NCBI GenBank assembly: GCA_937901905.1
Contig: CALDIF010000041.1
Span: forward strand, 1 to 9,795
DNA from: an uncultured Porphyromonadaceae bacterium
GTDB taxonomy: Bacteria > Bacteroidota > Bacteroidia > Bacteroidales > Muribaculaceae
DNA length: 9,795 nt
Direction: 5' to 3'
Below the pieces are notes generated by a model that did not search any database, had not been told where the DNA came from, and saw nothing but the letters and a program-made list of their open reading frames with translations. This document shows positions 1 through 6,309 of this stretch, piece by piece (positions within the stretch are counted from its first letter, which is position 1; each line of letters begins with the position of its first letter). The position numbers were made by a program, and so were the translations under genes.

Positions 1-2
1 CA

Positions 3-143
3 AAGGTCACTATAAAATCACAAACCACGAAGACGGCCTTTTTCGCACGGATACAATCAATGGGCGAGCCACACGGCAGTTTCTACAAATTTAAAGCCCC
101 GGATCGCGTCAAGCGTTCCGAGGCGAATGTGACTATTAACTGA
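3..143 (+). CDS. uncertain 3' end of a plus-strand gene running in from the left edge
   Basis: Two overlapping plus-strand frames are open from the left edge. One is open from base 3 to a TGA at 141-143, about 46 codons, ending in ...SEANVTIN. The other is open from base 2 to a TAA at 92-94, about 30 codons, ending in ...GRATRQFLQI. The edge hides the upstream part, so I cannot say which frame is translated, and a minus-strand reading through part of the stretch is also possible. Neither peptide resembles a family I recognise. If the longer frame is real, it ends only 4 bp before the end of the convergent 220-aa gene on the other strand. Confidence 0.25.
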   Translation, partial: KVTIKSQTTKTAFFARIQSMGEPHGSFYKFKAPDRVKRSEANVTIN

Positions 144-151
144 ATATTCAG
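140..151. repeat. 12-bp perfect palindrome between converging reading frames
   Basis: CTGAATATTCAG reads the same on both strands. It contains the TGA that closes the plus-strand frame (141-143) and the TGA that closes the minus-strand 220-aa gene (148-150). It is too short and lacks a T-run, so I do not call it a terminator. Confidence 0.4.
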
Positions 152-810
152 AAACAAACTCCACAATCGTATTCGTAAAGACACTCATCTTCAATGCATT
201 CTATTGAAATTACTTTGTTATCTTTAAATGTGATCTCAGATGTTTCTCTAAAGAGCCCACCCCAATCTGACCAAGAATAAAAGTTGACTGTGGCTCTATT
301 GTCTTTAATTTCTGCAAATGGTAAAATATCAATACCCTCGAATGGGTTTGTCCCAATTTCTATGGGTAAAGGTGTATATTGAGGATTGATTCTCCTAAGC
401 TCCACATCAGAAAAAATCCAAGTACGTCTAATATAACCACCATGCCAAAATGTAGGTAAGATAGTTGGTGATAAGTGATACATTAAGGCTTGCCATGCGC
501 CCATGGCTGTTGGTTCTATTTCAATGTCCTCAAATTCTTCTAAGACATCATGTCTATTAATGAAAGGGCGTTTATTAAGGATACGAATTAAATCCTCTTT
601 TCCATTATATGTATAGAATGACGACTCATCTCCCATACCGAAATGATTCGCTATCCTTAGGAGAAACTTAAACCCTTTTTTTAAATGAAAGCAGTTGAGC
701 GTTTCATTTAATTGATAGAGGTTTTCTTGCTCACCGCTACTTACAATTCTATTTACAGCTCTAACGAAAGCTTTTCCATTTCTTTGAAATTCATTATACT
801 TGCTTTTCAT
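148..810 (-). CDS. hypothetical protein, 220 aa, last gene of operon B
   Basis: No family recognised. The ATG at 808-810 follows the stop of the 57-aa gene by 9 bp, so it is probably co-transcribed with it. The protein looks soluble: no signal peptide or membrane segment is visible. The N-terminal third is basic and helical-looking. The middle is rich in aromatics (WQALMYHLSP, FWHGGYIRRTWIF), and the end is acidic with four cysteines in the last 19 residues, finishing CGVCF. That cysteine pattern could bind a metal or form disulfides, but it does not match a zinc-finger signature I know. The gene is clearly more AT-rich than the HD and WYL genes upstream, which suggests a separate origin. As the distal gene of a putative defence operon it could be an effector, immunity or accessory protein; nothing in the sequence decides this. 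Confidence 0.8.
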   Translation of the reverse strand: MKSKYNEFQRNGKAFVRAVNRIVSSGEQENLYQLNETLNCFHLKKGFKFLLRIANHFGMGDESSFYTYNGKEDLIRILNKRPFINRHDVLEEFEDIEIEPTAMGAWQALMYHLSPTILPTFWHGGYIRRTWIFSDVELRRINPQYTPLPIEIGTNPFEGIDILPFAEIKDNRATVNFYSWSDWGGLFRETSEITFKDNKVISIECIEDECLYEYDCGVCF

Positions 811-819
811 TTTGTAAGG

Positions 820-993
820 TTATATTTCGTACATTTCTTGAAGTTCGGAGTAGAAATTGATTAGCGAACGTTGCAGGTCGATGCTTGCTCTAATACCTTT
901 TCGGGAAAAGGATTTATCCGTATATCGATACGAGTAAGTAGCCCCAACCTTAAACTGGGGAAACATCTTGTTATCTCGACATCTACACCTCAT
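820..993 (-). CDS. small hypothetical protein, 57 aa
   Basis: This short frame starts at an ATG (991-993) 5 bp after the stop of the 251-aa gene and ends 9 bp before the 220-aa gene. This tight spacing is the main support for it being real. The peptide is basic at the N-terminus (MRCRCRDNK) with an SYRYTDKSFSRKG patch and a helical C-terminal half ending LQEMYEI. The frame extends open upstream to 1056, but that part overlaps the genuine end of the 251-aa gene, so the downstream ATG is preferred. No Shine-Dalgarno is visible, which is common in Bacteroidetes. It could instead be a relic of a C-terminal extension of the 251-aa gene cut off by a frameshift. Function unknown. Confidence 0.5.
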   Translation of the reverse strand: MRCRCRDNKMFPQFKVGATYSYRYTDKSFSRKGIRASIDLQRSLINFYSELQEMYEI

Positions 994-998
994 AGTCG

Positions 999-1736
999 TT
1001 ACATCATTATGCCGTTCAATTTTGCCAATCCAAGATGTGATTCGAGGTCGTCCCAATTATTGTAGGCCTCGTCCTTGAATGTTACCATAAGATTGTTGAT
1101 GTCAGTGATGTGAGGCGATTCGTTTTTGCCTGCCGCTAACAAACGTTTCTTCAGTTCGGGACACATAAAAGTGAGAATGTTACTTAAAACAAACTGTTTT
1201 TTCTCGTAGTCGTCAAAGTAAACATCTTCACTTTCTTCGACCTTGCGCAATTCATCAACCAAGAACAAGCCGAGTTTCTCGGCACTTTCAATAGAAAGCA
1301 GTTCACCCGCATGACCATGTAACCAATCAACTTCCGGGATTGCTGCGCAAAGTCGGTCGGCGGTTAATATCCGCGTCTTCTCAATGCGGTGCATATACAT
1401 CACGTCGGTTTTAATGAAATGGCTCTTGGTTAGCGTTCCATTGGGACGTTTGTATTGATATGGGTAGCCGCCGAAAAAGCCGCCCCACACGATGCCGTTA
1501 ATATCCTGCTCGACTTGCACCATGACAAACAAGTCTCGGTGATTGACTTCTTGCCAATTCCACACAGTCCAATCGAGAGGATCGGCATGGTCGCGTGGGA
1601 TTATACCTTTGTACTGCGCAAAGTAGTTTTCAAAACCGGCTCGTTTGAAGCCGGAGATAGTAGGGTTCCACCGCAAAATGTGTACCCTGCGTTGACGAGG
1701 TGATACTCCATAGTTGAGAAATTCACCTCTATCCAT
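999..1736 (-). CDS. hypothetical protein, about 245-251 aa
   Basis: No family recognised. Two in-frame ATGs are possible: 1752-1754 (251 aa, MGGYINMDRG) and 1734-1736 (245 aa, MDRGEF). I list the inner one, which has a purine-rich GGGCGGA stretch ahead of it, but the outer one lies only 22 bp after the HD gene and is equally possible. The N-terminal half is tryptophan-rich (RWNP, LDWTVWNWQEV, IVWGGFFGGYPYQYKRPNG), suggesting a compact beta fold. The C-terminal half is helical and charged (VEESEDVYFDDYEKKQF, CPELKKRLLAAGKNE) and ends in two methionines. No membrane segment or signal peptide is seen. It lies between the HD hydrolase and the 57-aa gene in operon B, probably sharing their transcript, and may belong to the same stress or defence response. 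Confidence 0.82.
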   Translation of the reverse strand: MDRGEFLNYGVSPRQRRVHILRWNPTISGFKRAGFENYFAQYKGIIPRDHADPLDWTVWNWQEVNHRDLFVMVQVEQDINGIVWGGFFGGYPYQYKRPNGTLTKSHFIKTDVMYMHRIEKTRILTADRLCAAIPEVDWLHGHAGELLSIESAEKLGLFLVDELRKVEESEDVYFDDYEKKQFVLSNILTFMCPELKKRLLAAGKNESPHITDINNLMVTFKDEAYNNWDDLESHLGLAKLNGIMM

Positions 1737-1776
1737 GTTAATGTATCCGCCCATATTATTACGATTTGTGTTGCAT

Positions 1777-2409
1777 TTATTTAATAATGATTTCTTCTTT
1801 GCGGTCCGGGTGAAAGAAATTCATGTACTCCTCAACGGTGATACCTGCTTCGATGGTTGCGTCCTCGATGGACTTTTTCTCAACTTGGAAGGCAAATTTG
1901 GCTTGCCAATATTTGCCTTCATCGGGGTCATCAATCAACATATCCCATGCCGAGCCCTCGTCGCCATTGACACGGTGAATAATTTGTTGGGCGGCGGTGT
2001 GCTTTGCGACAAGTTGCAAGTGGTCGCCTTTGCGGCCGCGTTCCAAATTATGTTCGAGGTCATTGCATTTCACGTTGATGGCAATGGGATTGTGAGAGTA
2101 GGCAATGCGTTGCACATAGTCGAGGTATTCCTCATCCTCGCTATGTGTTAGCAAACGCAATGCGTCAACCACTTCGGGCTTGATGCCGGCCTTGAGCAGG
2201 TCGTCAAAAGTCCAGTCGGTATCTTCTACTACATCATGGAGCAATCCTGCGACAATCTCGTTCTCATTGTTGCCTTTCATGGCAACAGTGAGCGGATGCA
2301 GGATTACAGGCTTTCCGTCAAGGTCGCGCTGTTCTTTGTGCGCCTTGATCGCAATTTCAAGCGCAAGCTCCACTTGCGATGCTTGAGCAATATTTTCGAG
2401 ATTGTTCAC
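1777..2409 (-). CDS. RelA/SpoT-type HD domain phosphohydrolase (probable alarmone hydrolase)
   Basis: This is a stand-alone HD-domain metal-dependent phosphohydrolase of the kind found in the hydrolase half of RelA/SpoT and in small alarmone hydrolases, which remove pyrophosphate from (p)ppGpp in the cytoplasm. All expected ligand motifs are visible, counting from the TTG at 2439: HPLTVA (His48), LLHDVVEDT (His68-Asp69, with Glu72-Asp73) and KCNDLEHN (Asp127). These match the four HD metal ligands and the ED pair of Rel enzymes. The segment after about residue 135 (to 220) has no synthetase motif, so it should hydrolyse but not make alarmone. Start: an in-frame TAA lies just before 2439, so only TTG (2439) or GTG (2409) remain. 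I choose GTG because the TTG lies inside a hairpin arm. It sits 99 bp behind the HIRAN gene. No alarmone synthetase partner is in the window, so a toxin-antidote role remains speculation. Confidence 0.85.
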   Translation of the reverse strand: MNNLENIAQASQVELALEIAIKAHKEQRDLDGKPVILHPLTVAMKGNNENEIVAGLLHDVVEDTDWTFDDLLKAGIKPEVVDALRLLTHSEDEEYLDYVQRIAYSHNPIAINVKCNDLEHNLERGRKGDHLQLVAKHTAAQQIIHRVNGDEGSAWDMLIDDPDEGKYWQAKFAFQVEKKSIEDATIEAGITVEEYMNFFHPDRKEEIIIK

Positions 2410-2429
2410 GATGTATTCTTTTTTAAGAG

Positions 2430-2495
2430 CCAAAACCAAGGAGTTAAAATGGACGAAGACAAAAAAGCATAAAAACTCCTTGTTTGTGGTTTTGG
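2430..2495. repeat. long imperfect inverted repeat between the HIRAN and HD genes
   Basis: CAAGGAGTT at 2437-2445 pairs perfectly with AACTCCTTG at 2474-2482 across a 28-nt loop. An outer pair, CCAAAACCA at 2430-2438 and TGGTTTTGG at 2487-2495, extends the stem with a 4-nt bulge on one side. No T-run follows on the minus strand, so a standard terminator is not supported. The RNA structure would place the possible TTG start of the HD gene in one arm and a Shine-Dalgarno-like AAGGAG in the other. It could act as a processing, attenuation or translation-control element. Confidence 0.5.
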
Positions 2496-2508
2496 ACTCT
2501 GTGGTTAT

Positions 2509-2856
2509 TTATTTCTTGTTTCGCTTAATTTTGATAGTCAGGCGAATTTGATTTTCAGGATGCGTGTCTTCGTTGATTTTGCTGATGCGGCACTCGAATG
2601 TGTCGCTCCAACCCATTTCAAGGAAGGCAGCGATGGTTTCATTTTTGGTGCGAGGAATGTAACCGATGCAATAGTCATCTTCCTGCTCCTTGTCGTTATA
2701 CACTACCGCTACGGCGTTTGGGTCGTGGCGGTTGTCGGCGTCGAGCACCAGTTGAAGCACGGTTCCCACTTTGAGTTTGTCCCACACTTCGTCAGCGTCG
2801 TGATACATACGACCTGCCAAGTGGCAATCCATGAAAAATTTCTTCTTTGCTTCCAT
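2509..2856 (-). CDS. HIRAN domain protein, 115 aa, first gene of operon B
   Basis: HIRAN domains are small beta-barrel modules that bind DNA (3' ends of single-stranded DNA in the HLTF case). They occur alone in bacteria and fused to helicases or nucleases. Here the whole protein is one domain: CHLAGRMYHD near residues 11-20, then VLDADNRHDPNAVAV at about 37-51, which carries the conserved N-x-x-D-x-N-A core, then IGYIPR at 64-69, and a basic C-terminus (IKIKRNKK). The frame is open further upstream to 2952, but a TAACTTTG promoter element (2899-2906) and a palindromic operator (2917-2933) lie inside that extension. The ATG at 2854-2856, about 40 nt downstream of the promoter element, is therefore the better start. 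It is the first gene after the shared operator and probably leads the transcript with the HD hydrolase and the unknown genes. Confidence 0.87.
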   Translation of the reverse strand: MEAKKKFFMDCHLAGRMYHDADEVWDKLKVGTVLQLVLDADNRHDPNAVAVVYNDKEQEDDYCIGYIPRTKNETIAAFLEMGWSDTFECRISKINEDTHPENQIRLTIKIKRNKK

Positions 2857-2898
2857 AATTCCGTCGTTTTTTTTAAGTTTTACGTTAGTTTGATGGTG

Positions 2899-2906
2899 CA
2901 AAGTTA
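2899..2906 (-). promoter_or_regulatory. Bacteroidetes -7 promoter element of operon B
   Basis: The minus strand reads TAACTTTG, matching the Bacteroidetes TAnnTTTG consensus. It lies about 43 bp ahead of the HIRAN start codon. No clear TTTG -33 box is present at the expected distance; the inverted repeat at 2917-2933 occupies that place. The same element with the same flanks (TAACTTTGCA) precedes operon A. Confidence 0.72.
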
Positions 2907-2916
2907 AGAGTATGTT

Positions 2917-2933
2917 GTACCATAACTCGGTAC
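2917..2933. promoter_or_regulatory. inverted-repeat operator of operon B (copy 1), candidate WYL-regulator site
   Basis: The plus strand reads GTACCATAACTCGGTAC: 5-bp arms GTACC/GGTAC around a 7-bp spacer. It begins 10 bp upstream of the operon B -7 element and about 25 bp after the WYL gene stop. Copy 2 at 8318-8334 differs at a single base and keeps exactly the same distance to its promoter element. The position covers the -33 region, so bound protein could block RNA polymerase or substitute for a missing -33 box. Assignment to the WYL protein is inferred from its being the only regulator encoded between the two copies. Confidence 0.72.
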
Positions 2934-2958
2934 GAGAAGAAACTTTTTTCAAAAAATG

Positions 2959-3918
2959 TCAAATATTCTCATTTTTTAGGTCATTTTCGTACCTATTCAG
3001 GGCATCTTGCAGCCAACTTTGTATCTCGCGCGCGAGAGTGACGGGGCGAATGACCTGCAGCCATGCACCGCGTGAGAGCAGGTGCGCCTTGAAGTCGGTT
3101 GTCGGTCGCAGGTAAAGGCTGAAATCGGTGTAGCCATCGCCGGTTTTCAGCACCTGCTGCGAGTGATGCAATGGTAGGTCGCGCAGATAGTGCTGCTCCA
3201 GTCCGTAGGCACGCAGCACAATACGCACCGGTTTGCTTCCGTCGCCCACCACTACACCGAAGCACTCGTCGAAGAACTTCGCCGCATCAAACGAGGGGTC
3301 AAGCGTAAAGCGAGTGTCTTCCAACTCAATCTTCTCGATGCGGTCGAGCGAGTAAATGGCAAACGACTCGCCGTTAATCTTACTGCCGTGCTTGTGATGG
3401 GTGCTTTTCATCGTCACAAGTACATACCACCGACGGCGGAACAACTTCACACAATATGGTGCTGCCGAGAACGCCGTGGCAGTGTCGGTGCCATATCGGC
3501 GGTAAGTGAGCATGATGCGACGGTTCTCACGCATCGCCTTGATGAGTTGCTGCAACTTGTCGTCGCCCGATGGGATGCTTTCCAACAATATGCGGCTGTT
3601 CAGCGCCATGTTCTCGTCGAGCATATTGCTCACGCTCATGGTCGAGAACAACCAGTTCTGCACGCTATCCTCGTTGAGCACGTCCTTGTTGGCGATGAAG
3701 TATCGGTAGCCGTCGTGGCGGTCGCAGTCGATGATGATGCCGAACATATCAAGAATTGCGTCGCGGTGTCGGTTGAACGTCGTGCGTGAATACTCCGTTC
3801 CATCGTTGCCGGAGCGTCGTTGCCATAGTTCGCCCAGCTCGGCAAAGGTTATTTTGTCATAACGGTTAATCGTCTCAATCAACCAAATATACTCCTTAAA
3901 CAGTCCCGGTATCGTCAT
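2959..3918 (-). CDS. WYL-domain transcriptional regulator
   Basis: This is a 319-aa cytoplasmic regulator of the HTH-WYL-WCX type, the family of BrxR and CapW that controls many phage-defence operons and may sense a nucleic-acid or nucleotide ligand. Residues 1-80 form the winged-helix part (ITFAELGELWQRR, then TEYSRTTFNRHRDAIL as the likely recognition region). Residues 125-200 form the WYL domain, with APYCVKLFRRRWYVLVTMK at 153-171, where WYV replaces the eponymous WYL, and FAIYSLDRI at 186-194. Residues about 228-305 form the WCX domain (VRIVLRAYG through GAWLQVIRPVTLAREI). Length is normal for the family. It starts 9 bp after the PLD gene as the last gene of operon A, and the copy 1 operator lies just beyond its stop. 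It probably controls its own operon and operon B. Its GC-rich codon use contrasts with the AT-rich PLD gene, suggesting a different origin. Confidence 0.93.
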   Translation of the reverse strand: MTIPGLFKEYIWLIETINRYDKITFAELGELWQRRSGNDGTEYSRTTFNRHRDAILDMFGIIIDCDRHDGYRYFIANKDVLNEDSVQNWLFSTMSVSNMLDENMALNSRILLESIPSGDDKLQQLIKAMRENRRIMLTYRRYGTDTATAFSAAPYCVKLFRRRWYVLVTMKSTHHKHGSKINGESFAIYSLDRIEKIELEDTRFTLDPSFDAAKFFDECFGVVVGDGSKPVRIVLRAYGLEQHYLRDLPLHHSQQVLKTGDGYTDFSLYLRPTTDFKAHLLSRGAWLQVIRPVTLAREIQSWLQDALNRYENDLKNENI

Positions 3919-3927
3919 AATCAGCGA

Positions 3928-6309
3928 TTAATTATTTACTTTATTGATAAACATTTCAACATCTGCCATGCGGAATTCATGATTATATCTTTCAGAAATA
4001 GGTTCAAGTTCACTTTTGAGGTATTCCATTGAAGGCTCACCAAATATTGAGAACAGTTTTCTTGTGCTGTTTATAATATGCTTACCATTTGCCTGTACAT
4101 GATATACCATTGCTTTCCTAAAAAACAAAGTGCCATATAGCACAGCATATTTGACGGCTCGTTGTGCTATTGCCATAAACTTGTCTGTCGTAGGTATTTT
4201 TGAATGTTCACAGAAATTGACGAATCTCTGATATGCGTTAGCTCCTTCGTTATAAATACTGTTATCAAGACTCTGGTAAAGTTTTTTTTGTATACAGCTA
4301 ATCTCAATACTGTCAATACCCTCTATTTGATAGTTCCATCTGTTGAGTGTACATATCTCTAAAGAAGCAAAGATGAATATAGAGAAATAGTTCAAATCAT
4401 CAATCGTTATAAGGCGATTGTTTGTTTGCACCTGTTGAGCTTGACGTTTATCAACCAGCTTTATATATTTGGCCAAGGCTGAATTAGAAACTTGAGCTAT
4501 ACTTTTAACATCTTTTTCTTTGATTGTTCTTGTATAACTACTATGTGTTTCACGCGAATAACTTGAGTCTGCGTTACCTTCTTCCTCTTCGTCCATTTGC
4601 TCTTCAAGCGATTGGTCTATCTCTTTAATCTTTCGACGGACACTGTCTTCTATGCATTCAATAAGTAGTGAAGACCTGTCTTTGAATGCCGAACCTTTAT
4701 TAGAGACTTGATTGTTATCGAGTTCGGGATTATAGTTAAATTCTGGCAGTGAATTGTCTTTCTCTTTAGTGCCATTGTAAGACGAATGCACATCTTTATG
4801 TGAGGTTTGGTCTTGTTCTACCATACCCACCATTATGTCCGTTAGGATTTCAGCAATCTCTAATCCATTGAAACCATCGTTTTCGATTTGGGATATAATA
4901 CTATTAATGCTTCGGGACTCTTTTGAAGGATTTGTTGCCTCCAATTCTTTGGTCATGTTTATAAACACCTTATTAGAAATGCAGGTATGATTATCATCAA
5001 CAAGGTAACAAATGCTGACGTTATTTTTGATATTATGCTCTGCTACCAATCGATTCTGATTGATATTGTCAATGCTAAGGAATTCTGTTCCGCTACCTTC
5101 ATCAACAGCGACAGATATTTCATCACTACGGCTGATACCCTTGCAGTCCAAACATAGGTGACCATCGAGATATTGAGCGCTTAAGATTTTATGCTTTATT
5201 ATTGATGTTGTGGAGTCCTGTGTGCCTTTGTTTATTGTTATTTGCGGTACGGCGATTCTTTCTTTGGTATGTTTGATGCCCAATGCAGACAAGAATTTCT
5301 GGCTTTCAGAAATATACAAGACACACATTTCCTCATTGACTCCTCTGCTAACTTCTGTACCCATTGCAGCAACTGTTGCGTTAGCACTTCCAATCAAACA
5401 ATATTCTTTGTCTGCAGTCTTGAAGTGAAATATCTTTGCGTGAACTAAACGCTGGAAAGTTTTAAAAGTTTTCTTGCCACGCGATGTGCTGTCAAAATCA
5501 TAGAATAATATCCTTTTGTGGCTATCCATTTTACTTGGAGGCAATAGACAGTCGCTTTGGAGGAGTACGTTAATTTTTGCAATAGGACATAATTCTGCAA
5601 GCTTAGTTAGAATTGTGCCTTGTTCATCAAAGAATGGGCAAACAACAGTTATGGCTTGTACTTCCTGCATAGGTACAATTTGTGACAGCTGCTTGAGGAT
5701 TCCAGACGATTCATCGTTATAAAGCAGAGCGGCATCAAGTGCATCTTTTACACGATGTACCAAATGCGGTTGCACTTGGTGATTATCAAGTAATGAGCAG
5801 TTTGCCGGAATTTCATTTAGGATTCTTTGCTTGTCAAGGTCTGTGCCTCGAAGCGCTATTGCCTTAATGTAATGCCAACATTCTGCTATTAGCGGACGTT
5901 GGGTGCTATCGTTTTGGTCTATCATAAAACCTGTAAATGCCTCATGGTTTTTTCCGTGCCCTGCAACGGTAAGGTTGCCAGAACCTATTAAAACCATGAC
6001 AGCATCATCGCCCACAAAGAAATTTATCTTGGGGTGAAAAGCTCCCCTTGACTCAATGTTTGTTATACTGTATTTCCTGCCTGCGTTTCCGATAAATGAC
6101 GGACTGACCCATTCCATGGCCTCAGCCATTTGGCCTAAGTCAGCGAACACATTTATACTACAAATTTTTTTGCGGAGTAAAAGGTTTAGCAAAAAGTTGT
6201 CGAAATGCACCAAGTCGATTGAAAACGTTGTGAGAACAGCAGAATGAAACGTGCCGTTCTTCTTTAGAACAGGAATGTCAATAAATATGCCACGTTCATT
6301 CTTTTCCAT
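3928..6309 (-). CDS. phospholipase D-superfamily protein with two HKD motifs, probable nuclease
   Basis: The protein has 793 aa from the ATG at 6307-6309; a TTG three codons earlier is less likely. It shows both half-sites of a PLD-superfamily active centre. The first is His92-Pro-Lys94, GSGNLT at 109-114 and Asn-His-Glu at 121-123. The second is His290-Ala-Lys292, IGSANAT at 306-312 and Asn-Glu-Glu at 325-327. The spacing and small-residue GSxN signatures are typical of PLD-type nucleases in restriction and defence proteins (BfiI-, DrmC-like) rather than lipid enzymes, and no membrane segment is present. After about residue 360 come a region of no recognised fold, a low-complexity acidic stretch around EEQMDEEEEG, and a helical C-terminal domain of about 150 residues that may bind a partner. 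The start overlaps the end of the 506-aa gene by 14 bp, implying translational coupling and a joint function. DNA cleavage as the activity is inference; substrate is unknown. Confidence 0.88.
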   Translation of the reverse strand: MEKNERGIFIDIPVLKKNGTFHSAVLTTFSIDLVHFDNFLLNLLLRKKICSINVFADLGQMAEAMEWVSPSFIGNAGRKYSITNIESRGAFHPKINFFVGDDAVMVLIGSGNLTVAGHGKNHEAFTGFMIDQNDSTQRPLIAECWHYIKAIALRGTDLDKQRILNEIPANCSLLDNHQVQPHLVHRVKDALDAALLYNDESSGILKQLSQIVPMQEVQAITVVCPFFDEQGTILTKLAELCPIAKINVLLQSDCLLPPSKMDSHKRILFYDFDSTSRGKKTFKTFQRLVHAKIFHFKTADKEYCLIGSANATVAAMGTEVSRGVNEEMCVLYISESQKFLSALGIKHTKERIAVPQITINKGTQDSTTSIIKHKILSAQYLDGHLCLDCKGISRSDEISVAVDEGSGTEFLSIDNINQNRLVAEHNIKNNVSICYLVDDNHTCISNKVFINMTKELEATNPSKESRSINSIISQIENDGFNGLEIAEILTDIMVGMVEQDQTSHKDVHSSYNGTKEKDNSLPEFNYNPELDNNQVSNKGSAFKDRSSLLIECIEDSVRRKIKEIDQSLEEQMDEEEEGNADSSYSRETHSSYTRTIKEKDVKSIAQVSNSALAKYIKLVDKRQAQQVQTNNRLITIDDLNYFSIFIFASLEICTLNRWNYQIEGIDSIEISCIQKKLYQSLDNSIYNEGANAYQRFVNFCEHSKIPTTDKFMAIAQRAVKYAVLYGTLFFRKAMVYHVQANGKHIINSTRKLFSIFGEPSMEYLKSELEPISERYNHEFRMADVEMFINKVNN

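Noticed and set aside
1714..2151. 145-codon plus-strand open frame across the HD gene and its end
   Set aside because: It lies opposite catalytic HD-domain coding sequence and has no recognisable motif; treated as a shadow.
2449..2472. Seven-codon plus-strand frame MDEDKKA with an AAGGAG ahead of it
   Set aside because: It is the mirror of the hairpin arm, lies antisense to the surrounding operon and ends at once; no sign of a plus-strand gene here.
2548..2907. 119-codon plus-strand open frame opposite the HIRAN gene
   Set aside because: It is antisense to the conserved HIRAN motifs and hydrophobic only because it mirrors them.
2857..2952. 32-residue N-terminal extension of the HIRAN protein
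   Set aside because: The extension covers the -7 element and the operator, and the domain starts right after the ATG at 2856.
3190..3789. 199-codon open frame on the plus strand, opposite the WYL gene
   Set aside because: It is antisense to a well-supported WYL gene with recognisable domains. The GC-rich third positions of that gene suppress stops on the other strand, and the peptide has no recognisable domain.
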